Shown: positions 6,804 to 15,350 of the stretch, one piece after another
Numbering within the stretch: position 1 is the first letter of the stretch
Layout: every line of letters begins with the position of its first letter
Assembly (NCBI GenBank): GCA_001464355.1
Contig: LNEU01000024.1
Location: forward strand, 1-49,062
Length of the DNA stretch: 49,062 bases
Direction of reading: 5' to 3'
DNA from: Burkholderiales bacterium Ga0077544
GTDB taxonomy: Bacteria > Pseudomonadota > Gammaproteobacteria > Burkholderiales > Burkholderiaceae_D
Translations under genes and position numbers: made by a program
The notes under the pieces: model-generated
The model's input: the letters and a program-made list of their open reading frames with translations, nothing else
Told to the model about the DNA's origin: nothing
Database searches by the model: none

Positions 6804-8492
6804 TTAAAACTGTTCCCAATCGTCACCCACCGGTTCAGTCGCAAGACGTGGGCGTGGTTCTGAAATACTGCGGTTTGCAGGCTTTGCCGCGGGGCGCGTT
6901 GAAGCAGCGACAATCTTGTTTTTTGAGAGGGCGGGAGCAGGCGCTGGTCTTGATGCCATCCCGTTAATCGTAAATACATCTACGGTGCGTTCCAGCTTGG
7001 TCGCCTGGTCTTGTAGCGATGCGGCTGCGGCGGCCGCTTGTTCCACCAACGCTGCATTTTGCTGGGTGACCTGATCCATCTGCACAATCGCTTCATTGAT
7101 CTGTTCGATGCCGCTATTTTGTTCACGGCTGGCCGCGGCAATTTCCGCGACGATATCGGTCACGCGTTTGACGCTGCTGACGACCTCAGTCATTGTTTCT
7201 CCAGCTCGCAGCACCAGCTTGCTGCCCACCTCGACCCGGCTTACTGAATCATCAATGAGCAGCTTGATTTCTTTTGCTGCCGAGGCGGAGCGTTGCGCCA
7301 GATTGCGCACTTCCGTTGCGACGACGGCAAAGCCTCGCCCCTGTTCGCCGGCCCGTGCTGCTTCGACAGCGGCATTCAATGCCAGGATGTTGGTTTGAAA
7401 TGCGATGCCGTCAATCACGCCGATGATGTCGACAATTTTTCTGGACGATTCGTTGATGCCGTCCATGGTTTCTACAACCTGTCCGACCACTTCGCCACCC
7501 TTGATGGCGACCTCGGATGCTGATAGCGACAGGGTGTTGGCTTGCCTGGCGTTCTCTGCATTTTGTCTGACGGTGGAGGTCAGTTCCTCCATTGATGAGG
7601 CGGTTTCTTCCAGAGAACTGGCCTGTTGTTCGGTGCGGCTGGACAGATCAAGATTGCCGCTGGCGATTTGGTTGGATGCGGTGGCGATGGTGGTGGTGCC
7701 ATTGCGCACGTCGCTGACAATGCCGACCAGACTTTCGTTCATGTCTTTGAGCGCTTGCAGCAACTGAGCGGTTTCATCCTTGCCTGTGATGTCAATCCGG
7801 CTGGTCAAATCGCCGGCGGCCACGGTTTGCGCGACAATCACGGCTTGCTGCAAGGGGCGTGTAATAGCGCGGGTAATAAAGAAGCCGAGCGCGATGCTCA
7901 GTAAAAGAGCGACGCCGGTAATGCTGAGAATAATCGTGACCGATTGAATCGAGGTCTTATTGGCTTCGGCGCTTTTTGCATCGACGGTGCTTTGTACCGA
8001 TTTGACGACGACGGCCATGTCGTCAACAATCTGGCGCCTAAGTGGGCTACATTCCGTGACTAGGAATTTGCCGAATTCTTCCATCTTTCCAGCGTCACGA
8101 TATTTGCGTGGCCGATTCAACTCTTCGGCCATAGTCCGCAATCCCTTGCTGACCTTGTCGAAATCAGGGTTGCCTTTGAATAAAGGCTCCATCTTGTTCA
8201 GCGCGTCCAGATAAACGGCTTTTTGCTGGTCGAGCATATCCAGTTCCTTGCGTGCATCTATATCGCTGCTAAATACGTAGGCATTCCTTGCCGAGAGGCC
8301 GGTCTGTCCTAGCGCTTCGCGGGCGGTATATAGTCTTTCCAGTTGCTCTGTTCGTATGGAGTTTTGTTCATTGATCACGCTATCGATCTGAGTGATGCGT
8401 ATCAGTGAGAAAAGGGCGATCAATAGTGTCAATAACACGGTGATGCCGAATCCCAACCCTAATTTTCTGCTTACTTTCATATTCGCGAGCAT
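6804..8492 (-). CDS. Methyl-accepting chemotaxis protein with C-terminal tether
   Basis: Chemoreceptor of 562 aa: a membrane helix at about 10-30 and a four-helix-bundle type periplasmic domain at about 31-185. A second membrane helix near 186-208, a HAMP domain ([15 protein letters not shown] onward) and a long cytoplasmic coiled coil follow. The highly conserved tip is [20 protein letters not shown], preceded by [18 protein letters not shown]. The extreme C-terminus is DDWEQF, matching the aromatic pentapeptide tether (as NWETF of E. coli Tar) that recruits CheR/CheB. Start chosen at ATG 8492 because AAGGGG lies 6 nt upstream; an ATG two codons earlier is too close to it. Ligand unknown. 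It stands alone, with no che genes nearby. Confidence 0.92.
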   Translation of the reverse strand: MLANMKVSRKLGLGFGITVLLTLLIALFSLIRITQIDSVINEQNSIRTEQLERLYTAREALGQTGLSARNAYVFSSDIDARKELDMLDQQKAVYLDALNKMEPLFKGNPDFDKVSKGLRTMAEELNRPRKYRDAGKMEEFGKFLVTECSPLRRQIVDDMAVVVKSVQSTVDAKSAEANKTSIQSVTIILSITGVALLLSIALGFFITRAITRPLQQAVIVAQTVAAGDLTSRIDITGKDETAQLLQALKDMNESLVGIVSDVRNGTTTIATASNQIASGNLDLSSRTEQQASSLEETASSMEELTSTVRQNAENARQANTLSLSASEVAIKGGEVVGQVVETMDGINESSRKIVDIIGVIDGIAFQTNILALNAAVEAARAGEQGRGFAVVATEVRNLAQRSASAAKEIKLLIDDSVSRVEVGSKLVLRAGETMTEVVSSVKRVTDIVAEIAAASREQNSGIEQINEAIVQMDQVTQQNAALVEQAAAAAASLQDQATKLERTVDVFTINGMASRPAPAPALSKNKIVAASTRPAAKPANRSISEPRPRLATEPVGDDWEQF

Positions 8493-8895
8493 TTGCATCC
8501 CCTTGTGATTGAAAAAGCTTACTCAATCCATTTTCATATTCTATTTATGATCATTTATTGACTGAAAGAAATGATTGAGACGTAAAAATGACATTACCAC
8601 CTAGAATGCAAAAAAAAATCTCCCATATTTATGGGAGATTTTTGATTGTTAACAATTGTGGCCATCGAACTTTTTGCTATTGCCTGAATCGTAATAAACG
8701 CGGAGGTTATACAAATGCGTTTGCGATTGCAGTCTGACAGACCGTGGGAATCAAGCAGGCTAAAGCAGCACCGGCTCATGTGTCACGTATATGGTTGGCA
8801 AGTCCATTGCCTTGTATGAAAATGCTATGCCGAAAATGGGAGTAGGGTGAATAGGCTGCAACTGTCTGTATCATTTCAATCAAGGGTGAGACATC
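8493..8895. other. Divergent intergenic region with an unassigned terminator-like hairpin
   Basis: About 400 bp between the chemoreceptor (minus) and the gene at 8896 (plus). It holds the hairpin at 8614-8643. It also holds a 34-codon open frame at 8715-8819 (MRLRLQSDRPWESSRLKQHR...) with GGAGG 8 nt upstream. That frame is too short to call on sequence alone. Confidence 0.4.
8614..8643. terminator. Terminator-like hairpin between divergent genes
   Basis: AAAAATCTCCCAT (8614-8626), loop ATTT, ATGGGAGATTTTT (8631-8643): perfect 13-bp stem with U-runs on both strands. Neither annotated neighbour ends here, because both point away from it. Confidence 0.7.
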
Positions 8896-9123
8896 ATGAG
8901 TCATACCAATCTAGAGCAGCATCACGGTTACACCGTTCATGGCACAGGAGAAAAACAGGACCATGGCAAATGGTGCGGCAGCTTCCACATTGCGCAACAT
9001 GGCGTGCCTACCATCAGCATCAGTCTGTTGGAAAAGATGTTCGACTCTTCCGAAGAGGCAGCCGCGTATGCGTTGCGACAGGGACGATTGTATATAGACC
9101 GGACCTTGCTCGACAAAAAATAG
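8896..9123 (+). CDS. Small uncharacterised protein, 75 aa
   Basis: ATG with AAGGGTGAG upstream (about 7 nt). The product starts MSHTNLEQHHGYTVHGTGEK, is His-rich at the N-terminus and continues WCGSFHIAQHG...ISISLLEKMFDSSEEAAAYALRQ. The last part looks like a short alpha-helical element that pairs with two beta strands, a small compact alpha/beta domain. No membrane segment, one cysteine. It is monocistronic. I do not recognise the family; the base composition and codon usage are ordinary for the window. Confidence 0.65.
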   Translation: MSHTNLEQHHGYTVHGTGEKQDHGKWCGSFHIAQHGVPTISISLLEKMFDSSEEAAAYALRQGRLYIDRTLLDKK

Positions 9124-9220
9124 GAATGCCCGTTCTCGCGAATGTCAGCAAGATCTGTCATGGCTATTGCTGCTCAGGCGATATTGATGCAGACACGATT
9201 AAAGTATATTTGTCGCTAAA

Positions 9221-9349
9221 TCAAATCTGTTTCGGTGGATAAGATAAATGCCGTGTGAGCATCACACGAGCAAGTGAAGTCAGATTGTGAATCCCGTATT
9301 TGTTGCGCATAGCAGATGAGTAATAGCTGACGGTATGCGATATGCATAA
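9221..9349 (-). pseudogene. LuxR/NarL-type helix-turn-helix remnant (C-terminal)
   Basis: Minus-strand translation ends with CISHTVSYYSSAMRNKYGIH followed by NLTSLARVMLTRHL, closely resembling the recognition and last helices of a LuxR-type (GerE) DNA-binding domain. The preceding residues do not form the first helices (no L-T-x-R-E-x-E-V-L or A-x-G-x-x-N-x-E-I-A), and no receiver domain is found upstream. This therefore looks like the surviving tail of a response regulator gene. Family resemblance is by eye. Confidence 0.45.
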
Positions 9350-9987
9350 CCTAACGGGGGCGCTTTGCTGTGTCACTGCATGTGGTGGCGAGAAACTGGT
9401 GGGACTCATAAAAAATATATGCCACTCGGCGCTAAGCACGGCTTTTTACAGTGACTGCTCTCAGCACTTCTCTCAGCACTTCTTCAACTGACCATCCGCT
9501 TGCATCAGCAAGAATTAGATGGTCGCCACTCTCCTTCATGCAATACGGACATTGATATTAATGTCCTGATAATTGTTTGCCGGCAGTGTTTCATGAACGT
9601 CATCGTATCTACTTGTCTACCCAACAACTTGTCAATGGTTCTGGCGCAGATTGGCTGATCTTGACAAGGTTTTGTCGGGAAAGCGTGGCCTCGCCGCCCT
9701 AAGATCAATGGCATCCCAATTAAGTCAGGCTTGCAGTTCTGGTCGGCGGATTGGTTGTTGCATTGATGATTCCCTTGCTACGGAATAACGGCCTTCCAAC
9801 TCATGAAAAAAGAGGCGATGTCTTGATGCCTCGTTAGCCTCTCTTTCGATTGATTTCTTTTGCCCGCGGAAAATACCTTCGCTGCGCCATCAACGCACCA
9901 TCGCCCCATCTGCGCAACCGTCAATTCGTGCCTGCCTTGTTGTGGAGTTTTATAACAACCTCCCTCTTGCAACTATATACATCCACT
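9350..9987. other. Intergenic region upstream of the autotransporter
   Basis: About 640 bp without a supported gene. A weak AGAGGC/GCCTCT hairpin (9811-9816 with 9837-9842, A-run before, CTTT after) could be a terminator. A minus-strand open stretch near 9440-9545 (GDHLILADASGWSVEEVLRE) has protein-like composition and could be further debris of the regulator remnant, but this is not provable here. Confidence 0.35.
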
Positions 9988-12810
9988 ATGAGCAACCAGC
10001 GCACCACCCGTACTTTTTCACGCACTCTTTTAACTTGTATTCCTTTTCGGCCTTCTCTGGTCACCATGGCGATTTCTGCTGTGCTTGCCGGTTGCGGCGG
10101 CGGGGGAGGTGGTAGCGGAGCCCGCAATCCCTCGTTTATCGGCAGCGATCTCAGTAATGCCGGTGCTGCGCATGCACGCGGCATTACCGGTGCCGGTGTG
10201 ACTGTCGGGGTGGTCGATAGTGATTTTGATCTCGCGGCTCCCGAGCTTGCGGGACGGATTATTAAAGATGTATATTCCCCTCCCAGCGGTAATACCCCAG
10301 GAGGTTTTATAGGAGGTAGCGGAAACGGCAATCCACATGGCACCGAAGTCGCGGAAGCATTGGGTGGCACTAACACCGGCGTTGCGCCGAATGTCCGTAT
10401 TTACGGTATCGCCGCTGGCATCGGCACCAATCAGGTGATACTCAGTACCGCTATCTATGATCGCCTGTACAACAGCGGCGTACGGATTTTCAATCAGTCC
10501 AGTTTTGTCGGCTCCATTGCCGCGCCATCCGATAGTGCAACATATAACAATATTTATCAGCCCTTCGTTTCCAAGGGCGGATTGTTCGTCTGGGCTACTG
10601 GCAATAACCGTAGTTCTCAGCCCAGTATGACGGCTGGTTTGCCGGCGCTGTACCCTAATCTGCAAACTGGCTGGCTGGCAGTCACTGCCGTTAACGCGGT
10701 TGGCGGTGCAGAGGGATTTTCCAGCGCGGATACAATACCAGGCGTTATTTCCAGCTATGCCAGCCGCTGTGGCGTCGCCGCCAACTGGTGTCTGGCAGCG
10801 CCCGGCGACTTTTTCTCGCCTACAGCCGGCCGTCGCGTGTATGGCACTTCGTTTGCAGTACCTGCAGTGACTGGCGCGCTGGCGCTGGTGCAACAAGTTT
10901 ATCCGTGGATGAATGCGGATCTGTTACGGCAAACGATTTTGTCTACCGCTACCAGCATGGGCGATACCGCGACTTATGGCTGGGGTTTGCTGAATGCCGG
11001 CAAGGCGGTGGACGGTCCGGCTCTATTTGCGCAAAGTCTGGCGCTAGGGTCGAATGTGAACGTCAGTTTTGATGGCATGTCGTCGACTTTCCGCAATAAC
11101 ATTGGCGGCGATGCAGGGCTGATCAAAGGCGGTACTGGCACGCTGACCTTGTCGGGTATCAATACCTATAGCGGCAACAGCCGTATCACCAACGGCACGC
11201 TCAATGTCACTGGCTCGGTCGGCTCCAGCGTACAAATCGACGCTGCCGGCAACTTGTCCGGCGCTGGCGGCCAGGTCGGCGGCAACGTCACGAATAACGG
11301 TCGCTTGAGCAATACCGGTGCAGGCTTGACGATAGAGGGCAATTACACGGGTTCGGCGACGTCGATTCTGGCCAACGATATCAATTCAACGCTGGTGGTT
11401 GGCGGCACCGCGACACTGGGCAATTCGCATCTGGTGGCAACAGTGCCAACTGGCAGTGGTAACGCTACTAACTATGTCACCGCCCAAGCCAGTAATACTC
11501 CCAAGACGGTATTGACTGCCGGCGCTATCGTCAATACCTTCAGCGATGTTGGTTTTCAAACAGTAGGCACCGCTTTTCCACCGTTGCTGACGGCGCAGGT
11601 AAGCTACACGGCTAGGGATGTTGGTCTGACCATTCGCCGCGTTTCCACTACCGCCGTTGCCACGCAGGCGTTTGCCGGCGATGCCACCCGCACGAATACC
11701 GCGGCGAATGTTGAACAGGCGATGCGAATTGCAGACGCGTCCGCAGCCGATAATCCCAACGGCAGCGCCTTGCTCACCAGCGCGGCGGCATTGCAGCAGA
11801 CACCCACTATCGCGGCGCTGGGGGATGTACTGGATAGTCTTTCCGGACAGATTCATGCCTCGTCGCAGGCATTGACGTTCCAGCAGTCGCAGACAGTTAA
11901 TCGTGTCTTGTCCGATCGCATGGCATTGTTGGGTAAGCCAGACAAACCAGCAACAACAGGATTGTGGGGAACCACTTTCGGCACATCCGGCAAACTGGCG
12001 CAAAGTGGATATGCCACTGCTGATACGGGGATGTGGGGCGGACAGTTCGGCGTTGATACCCGGCTCGGCGAGAACGCGATCGCTGGTGCGGCATTATCGT
12101 ATTCCGACAGCGAGGCGAACTTTGATCGTTTAGGCGGCGCAGCCAAAGGCAGAAATGTCAGTGCGTCTCTATACGGTCGGTATGCGATACCGGCAGCCGA
12201 TGCCAGCGGTAGCAGCAATGTCTATGTTGCTGGTCGGCTTGGCGCGGCGAGCGTGTCGAGCACAGTCAATCGGGTGGCGCTGGCCGGGTCCGAAGTGGAA
12301 AACCTGCAAAGCTCGCATACCGACCGCATGCTGTCCGCTTACGTCGAAGCCGGTTACGCGATGCGCTTATCTGACAACGCCTTGCTCACACCGTTTGCCG
12401 GCATCAGCTATGACCATTTGCGGCGCGGTGCTTTTGCCGAAAGTGGCGGCAGCTTCGGTTTGGTCGCAGATAGACAGAATTATCGGCAATGGGCGGGGCA
12501 GCTTGGTGTGCGTGCCGAGTCTGACTTCAATTGGTTTGACGGCCGCAGCACCGTACAAACTTATGCCGCCTGGCGACATGCGATGAATGATGGCAAGCTG
12601 GATTTGCAAGCCGCATTTGCGGCCGCACCCGACAGCAATTTTAATGTGCAGGGCATTGGACTGGCGCGCAACACTGGTTGGACCGGCATCGGCATATCGA
12701 CTGCGATCAACCGTCGGGTGAGCTGGTTCGCCAATTACGATGCGCAGTTCGGTCGCGGCGGTTTGCTCAACAATCTGCTGCTGCTGGGAGTCAGGATCAA
12801 ACTTGATTGA
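9988..12810 (+). CDS. Subtilisin-like (S8) lipoprotein autotransporter
   Basis: 940 aa from ATG 9988, chosen because it precedes a credible signal; no strong ribosome site. The N-terminus carries a lipobox LAGC (Cys36) followed by six Gly. The S8 protease domain (about 45-390) has the triad Asp77 (GVVDSDF), His117 (NPHGTEVA) and Ser288 (GTSFAVPAV), with oxyanion ATGNN near 206. A passenger beta-helix segment holds an autotransporter-associated repeat (LIKGGTGTLTLSGINTYSG, about 375-400). The C-terminal part (about 640-940) is a beta-barrel translocator. The architecture resembles SphB1 of Bordetella, a surface lipoprotein that matures adhesins. Oddity: the barrel ends GVRIKLD rather than in the usual Phe/Trp. 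Confidence 0.88.
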   Translation: MSNQRTTRTFSRTLLTCIPFRPSLVTMAISAVLAGCGGGGGGSGARNPSFIGSDLSNAGAAHARGITGAGVTVGVVDSDFDLAAPELAGRIIKDVYSPPSGNTPGGFIGGSGNGNPHGTEVAEALGGTNTGVAPNVRIYGIAAGIGTNQVILSTAIYDRLYNSGVRIFNQSSFVGSIAAPSDSATYNNIYQPFVSKGGLFVWATGNNRSSQPSMTAGLPALYPNLQTGWLAVTAVNAVGGAEGFSSADTIPGVISSYASRCGVAANWCLAAPGDFFSPTAGRRVYGTSFAVPAVTGALALVQQVYPWMNADLLRQTILSTATSMGDTATYGWGLLNAGKAVDGPALFAQSLALGSNVNVSFDGMSSTFRNNIGGDAGLIKGGTGTLTLSGINTYSGNSRITNGTLNVTGSVGSSVQIDAAGNLSGAGGQVGGNVTNNGRLSNTGAGLTIEGNYTGSATSILANDINSTLVVGGTATLGNSHLVATVPTGSGNATNYVTAQASNTPKTVLTAGAIVNTFSDVGFQTVGTAFPPLLTAQVSYTARDVGLTIRRVSTTAVATQAFAGDATRTNTAANVEQAMRIADASAADNPNGSALLTSAAALQQTPTIAALGDVLDSLSGQIHASSQALTFQQSQTVNRVLSDRMALLGKPDKPATTGLWGTTFGTSGKLAQSGYATADTGMWGGQFGVDTRLGENAIAGAALSYSDSEANFDRLGGAAKGRNVSASLYGRYAIPAADASGSSNVYVAGRLGAASVSSTVNRVALAGSEVENLQSSHTDRMLSAYVEAGYAMRLSDNALLTPFAGISYDHLRRGAFAESGGSFGLVADRQNYRQWAGQLGVRAESDFNWFDGRSTVQTYAAWRHAMNDGKLDLQAAFAAAPDSNFNVQGIGLARNTGWTGIGISTAINRRVSWFANYDAQFGRGGLLNNLLLLGVRIKLD

Positions 12811-12887
12811 TTGGATTGATATCAAGTCGTGGCCCTTAGTCAGTGTCCGGTAGTTTCGTCTGCGCTCGCTTTTCTGTATTTTCCTGA

Positions 12888-12909
12888 TATGGAGTATATT
12901 ATGTCCATA
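12888..12909. promoter_or_regulatory. Candidate operator for the toxin-antitoxin operon
   Basis: TATGGA (12888-12893) and TCCATA (12904-12909) form a perfect 6-bp inverted repeat with a 10-bp spacer, ending 13 bp before the antitoxin start. Type II antitoxins with an Xre-like helix-turn-helix usually bind such sites to repress their own operon; binding is inferred. Confidence 0.5.
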
Positions 12910-12925
12910 AACGGAGAATATTATG
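12891..12925 (+). repeat. Tandem GGAG-to-ATG module in front of the antitoxin
   Basis: GGAGTATATTATG (12891-12903) and GGAGAATATTATG (12913-12925) match at 12 of 13 positions, 22 bp apart. Each combines a ribosome-site core with an ATG. The second opens the antitoxin gene. The first opens a 19-codon frame (MSINGEYYERSLRIPKKSI) that overlaps the antitoxin start in another frame. Confidence 0.7.
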
Positions 12926-13360
12926 AGCGCAGCCTACGCATACCCAAAAAGTCAATTTGAACCAGCCAAGCTGGTAGACCTGAATGCCAAGTCGGAACGC
13001 GAACGTCTTTCTGGTTCGGCGCTAAAGGGATTTTTCCGTCTTGCAGAAGCCTGGAAGATACGGGATGAAGACGCGCGCGAATTGCTGGGGGGGCTGTCTA
13101 GTAGCGCCTTTTACGAATGGAAAAAGAATCCTGCGCGTGTGCTTGAGGTGGACCGCATCACGCGTATTTCCTACCTGATCGGGATCTACAAGGCATTGCA
13201 CATCTTGTATGGCGACAAGCTGGCCGATGAATGGGTGAGCCTGGGCAACAAGAATGTCATCTTTGCTGGGCAGACGCCGCTGGCGTTCATGCAGGCAGGC
13301 GGCCTGCTTGCGATGCAAACCGTGCGCAAGCTGCTGGATGCGCGTCGCGGAGGGTTGTAA
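12923..13360 (+). CDS. Antitoxin, Xre/MbcA/ParS-like with toxin-binding domain (DUF2384 type)
   Basis: 145 aa, ATG with GGAGA 7 nt upstream. The N-terminal half (about 35-75) has a helix-turn-helix-like segment, FRLAEAWKIRDEDARELLGG then SSAFYEWKKNP. The C-terminal half has RITRISYLIGIYKALHILYG, NKNVIFAGQTPLAFMQAGG and LLAMQTVRKLLDARRGGL, typical of the Xre/MbcA/ParS toxin-binding domain that caps RES toxins. It overlaps the toxin gene by 1 bp (TAATG), so translation is coupled. It should neutralise the downstream toxin and repress the promoter. Confidence 0.9.
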   Translation: MSAAYAYPKSQFEPAKLVDLNAKSERERLSGSALKGFFRLAEAWKIRDEDARELLGGLSSSAFYEWKKNPARVLEVDRITRISYLIGIYKALHILYGDKLADEWVSLGNKNVIFAGQTPLAFMQAGGLLAMQTVRKLLDARRGGL

Positions 13361-14076
13361 TGGCAGCTGTTCCGGTAACGCCATTGCGTCAGTTTGATAC
13401 GTGCAGATTGATCCCGTCGGGGTTTGTCGATAAAGAAGATTCGGTGCTGGTACCGCTGTCTGAAAACACAGCGCATCTAGCCGATATTTTTGAGCTGGAC
13501 AATGCGACCAACCAGCGCGTGATGGCGGAGCATGGACGTGCTATGGGAATCGGAAGGGATGAATTGGTGTCCGGTATCCCTAATTTTCGCATTATCAATG
13601 CCGCTTATGCGTATGCGCGGCCGGAAGGCAGCCGCTTCAATAATGACGAACGTGGTGCCTGGTATTGCGCGTTCGATATCGAGACTGCATTAGCAGAAAT
13701 CATCTTCCACAAAACAGTGGAGTATGACGAGATTGATCGCTTCGACGATAGCGTGCGTTATCAAAATTTGCTGGCTGATTTCAATAGCGAATTTCACGAT
13801 TTGCGCGGTTCCGCTCGCCATAAAAAAATTCTGGCACGCGATAACTACATCGCATCGCAGAAGCTTGCCGCGCAATTGCTGGAACAGGGATCGCTGGGCA
13901 TTATTTATCCGAGCGTCAGACATACAGGCGGTACTAATCTGGCTTGCTTTCGGCCGGCGCTGGTAGGAAACGTAAGACTTGGTACGGTGTATGAGCTGAC
14001 GTGGTCTGGTGCGCCGGAGCCTGAAGTTGCCGCCATCAAGACCAGGACACTTAAACCGCAGAAGAGGGAAGGATGA
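13360..14076 (+). CDS. RES-domain toxin (NAD+-degrading type)
   Basis: 238 aa, overlapping the antitoxin stop by one base. The RES signature is visible at about 88-125: GSRFNNDERGAWYCAFDIET then ALAEIIFH, with the conserved Arg, Tyr and Glu. IIYPSVRHTGGTNLACFRPA near 186-205 supplies the C-terminal Ser-containing motif. Characterised RES toxins of this partner type (for example MbcT, and RES-Xre pairs) deplete NAD+. This copy seems intact, with all key residues in place, but an N-terminal stretch (about 1-75) precedes the usual start of similarity. The gene stops 3 bp before a convergent gene's stop. Confidence 0.9.
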   Translation: MAAVPVTPLRQFDTCRLIPSGFVDKEDSVLVPLSENTAHLADIFELDNATNQRVMAEHGRAMGIGRDELVSGIPNFRIINAAYAYARPEGSRFNNDERGAWYCAFDIETALAEIIFHKTVEYDEIDRFDDSVRYQNLLADFNSEFHDLRGSARHKKILARDNYIASQKLAAQLLEQGSLGIIYPSVRHTGGTNLACFRPALVGNVRLGTVYELTWSGAPEPEVAAIKTRTLKPQKREG

Positions 14077-14079
14077 AAC

Positions 14080-14364
14080 TTAGTCTTCTGCCTTCATCGC
14101 CTTGGCGACGCTTTCCTTGTTGAGCACCTTGCCCCACGATTCAATGCGATAAATCTCGCCGAATTTATGGATCACCATGCCATATTGTTCTCGGAGTTTT
14201 TCGACTTCTTCATCTATCGTGGTTTTGTCTATGCCGGTCAAGTCGTCGATGGCGGTGGCGGTAGGGCGCTCGAGCAAATCGATGGCTGAGGCAAGCACGA
14301 ATAGGCGGCGCGCATCGTCATGTGGATACTGCGGTACGCCAAACTGATTTTTGTGGAATTGCAT
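14080..14364 (-). CDS. Small uncharacterised protein, possibly winged helix, 94 aa
   Basis: ATG 14364 has AAGGAACGCCC upstream. The product begins MQFHKNQFGVPQYPHDDARR. The part DLLERPTATAIDDLTGIDKT then TIDEEVEKLREQYGMVIHKF followed by EIYRIESWGKVL has the helix-turn-helix-beta-hairpin rhythm of a winged-helix domain, so DNA binding is possible but unproven. It lies 15 bp after the stop of the larger gene upstream in the same direction, so the two form an operon. It converges on the RES toxin gene with only 3 bp between stop codons. Confidence 0.7.
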   Translation of the reverse strand: MQFHKNQFGVPQYPHDDARRLFVLASAIDLLERPTATAIDDLTGIDKTTIDEEVEKLREQYGMVIHKFGEIYRIESWGKVLNKESVAKAMKAED

Positions 14365-14379
14365 GGGCGTTCCTTTCCA

Positions 14380-15057
14380 TTATTTTCGATTGTTTGGCGT
14401 GCCAAATACCTTGTTGACCCAGGTTTCCTTCGACGCCGATTTTTCCTGCGTCAGGAATTTGGCCTTGAATTCAGCGGCTTTTTTATTTGCAGTGGCGCGT
14501 GTCATGACCTCCAGGCTCACCAGAATGGCGATGCCGCCTTCAATTCGGCCGAGCACACGTTCTTCATTGAGATTATCTTCAGCTTTTTCAGTACGGGCGA
14601 TGAGTTGGCTGAACGCTTCGCTGACCGCGCCATAAGCACGGTTGGTCATTCCGATCTGTGCGGCATCGGCAATTTCCTTTGCATCTTTCTGATAATGCTC
14701 GAACAAATCCTTCAGGCGTTTCACGTAAGAGCTTGTCAGTTTCAAGTCTTTGACGATGGCGCTTGCAAGCAAGGCTGCGGACATCTCGTCTTTCGCTGCC
14801 GTCTTTGGATAGCAGGCAAGTCCATAACCATGCTTGTGCAAGCGCGTTACCATGCGTTCGATTGCGTTGAACGAATAAATATCATTGCGCTCGGATACAG
14901 ATATATCGGTTTTAGGCGTGATAGTGATTCTGTCAAGTAACCAGTCATCAAAGCTGGGCGGCAATGCGCCGGATGGCGTTGCATCCACGCTCTGTTGAAA
15001 GCTGTTCAACAGGTTTTGATGTGCGTCGGACGAAACTGAAATGCTGATTTGCGGCAT
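14380..15057 (-). CDS. Uncharacterised protein, 225 aa
   Basis: Start set at ATG 15057 (MPQISISVSSDAHQNL) with GGAAAA upstream; the longer frame adds Arg/Lys/Cys-rich residues that look non-coding. Seen: an N-terminal beta-strand plus helix like a small DNA- or protein-binding fold, then PPSFDDWLLDRITITPKTDI. A long alpha-helical rest follows (about 75-205) including SYVKRLKDLFEHYQKDAKEI and ATANKKAAEFKAKFLTQEKS. No signal peptide or membrane helix. It is the first gene of a two-gene unit with the 94-aa gene. I do not recognise either; proximity to a toxin-antitoxin pair suggests accessory origin. Confidence 0.7.
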   Translation of the reverse strand: MPQISISVSSDAHQNLLNSFQQSVDATPSGALPPSFDDWLLDRITITPKTDISVSERNDIYSFNAIERMVTRLHKHGYGLACYPKTAAKDEMSAALLASAIVKDLKLTSSYVKRLKDLFEHYQKDAKEIADAAQIGMTNRAYGAVSEAFSQLIARTEKAEDNLNEERVLGRIEGGIAILVSLEVMTRATANKKAAEFKAKFLTQEKSASKETWVNKVFGTPNNRK

Positions 15058-15350
15058 ATCTTGTTTTCCATTTCTATCCAATGAATTCACGGTTCTGCAT
15101 GACGGTTGTCGCTGCGGTTTTTTTAAAGATTGTTCTTGTCGCCTGGAGCTGAAGAATGGGCAGTTATCTGTCTCACTATAATACTGACTAAAGTATCTGA
15201 CAAAGATTCCATATTCTTTGTACGAACTAGTCTGTATCTCTATTTTCCTGCCGTGGACAAGCATTTTGGGATGTACGGCCTGACGTACTTTTCGGTATTT
15301 ACATGAAATAATGTGGCAGCTTACGCCATGGAAAAATGAAGGGTAAAAGA
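15058..15350. other. Divergent intergenic region
   Basis: About 290 bp between the 225-aa gene (minus) and the deaminase gene (plus). It should contain both promoters. No RNA gene or clear operator was recognised. Confidence 0.4.

Noticed and set aside
8594-8779. 61-codon minus-strand frame through the terminator-like hairpin
   Set aside because: It begins without a ribosome site and reads through the hairpin stem; composition is not protein-like.
8715-8819. 34-codon plus-strand frame with GGAGG in front
   Set aside because: Too short and without family resemblance; kept only as a note in the region entry.
9440-9545. Minus-strand frame reading GDHLILADASGWSVEEVLRE
   Set aside because: Protein-like composition only; no clear family and no start context, so not called separately from the regulator remnant region.
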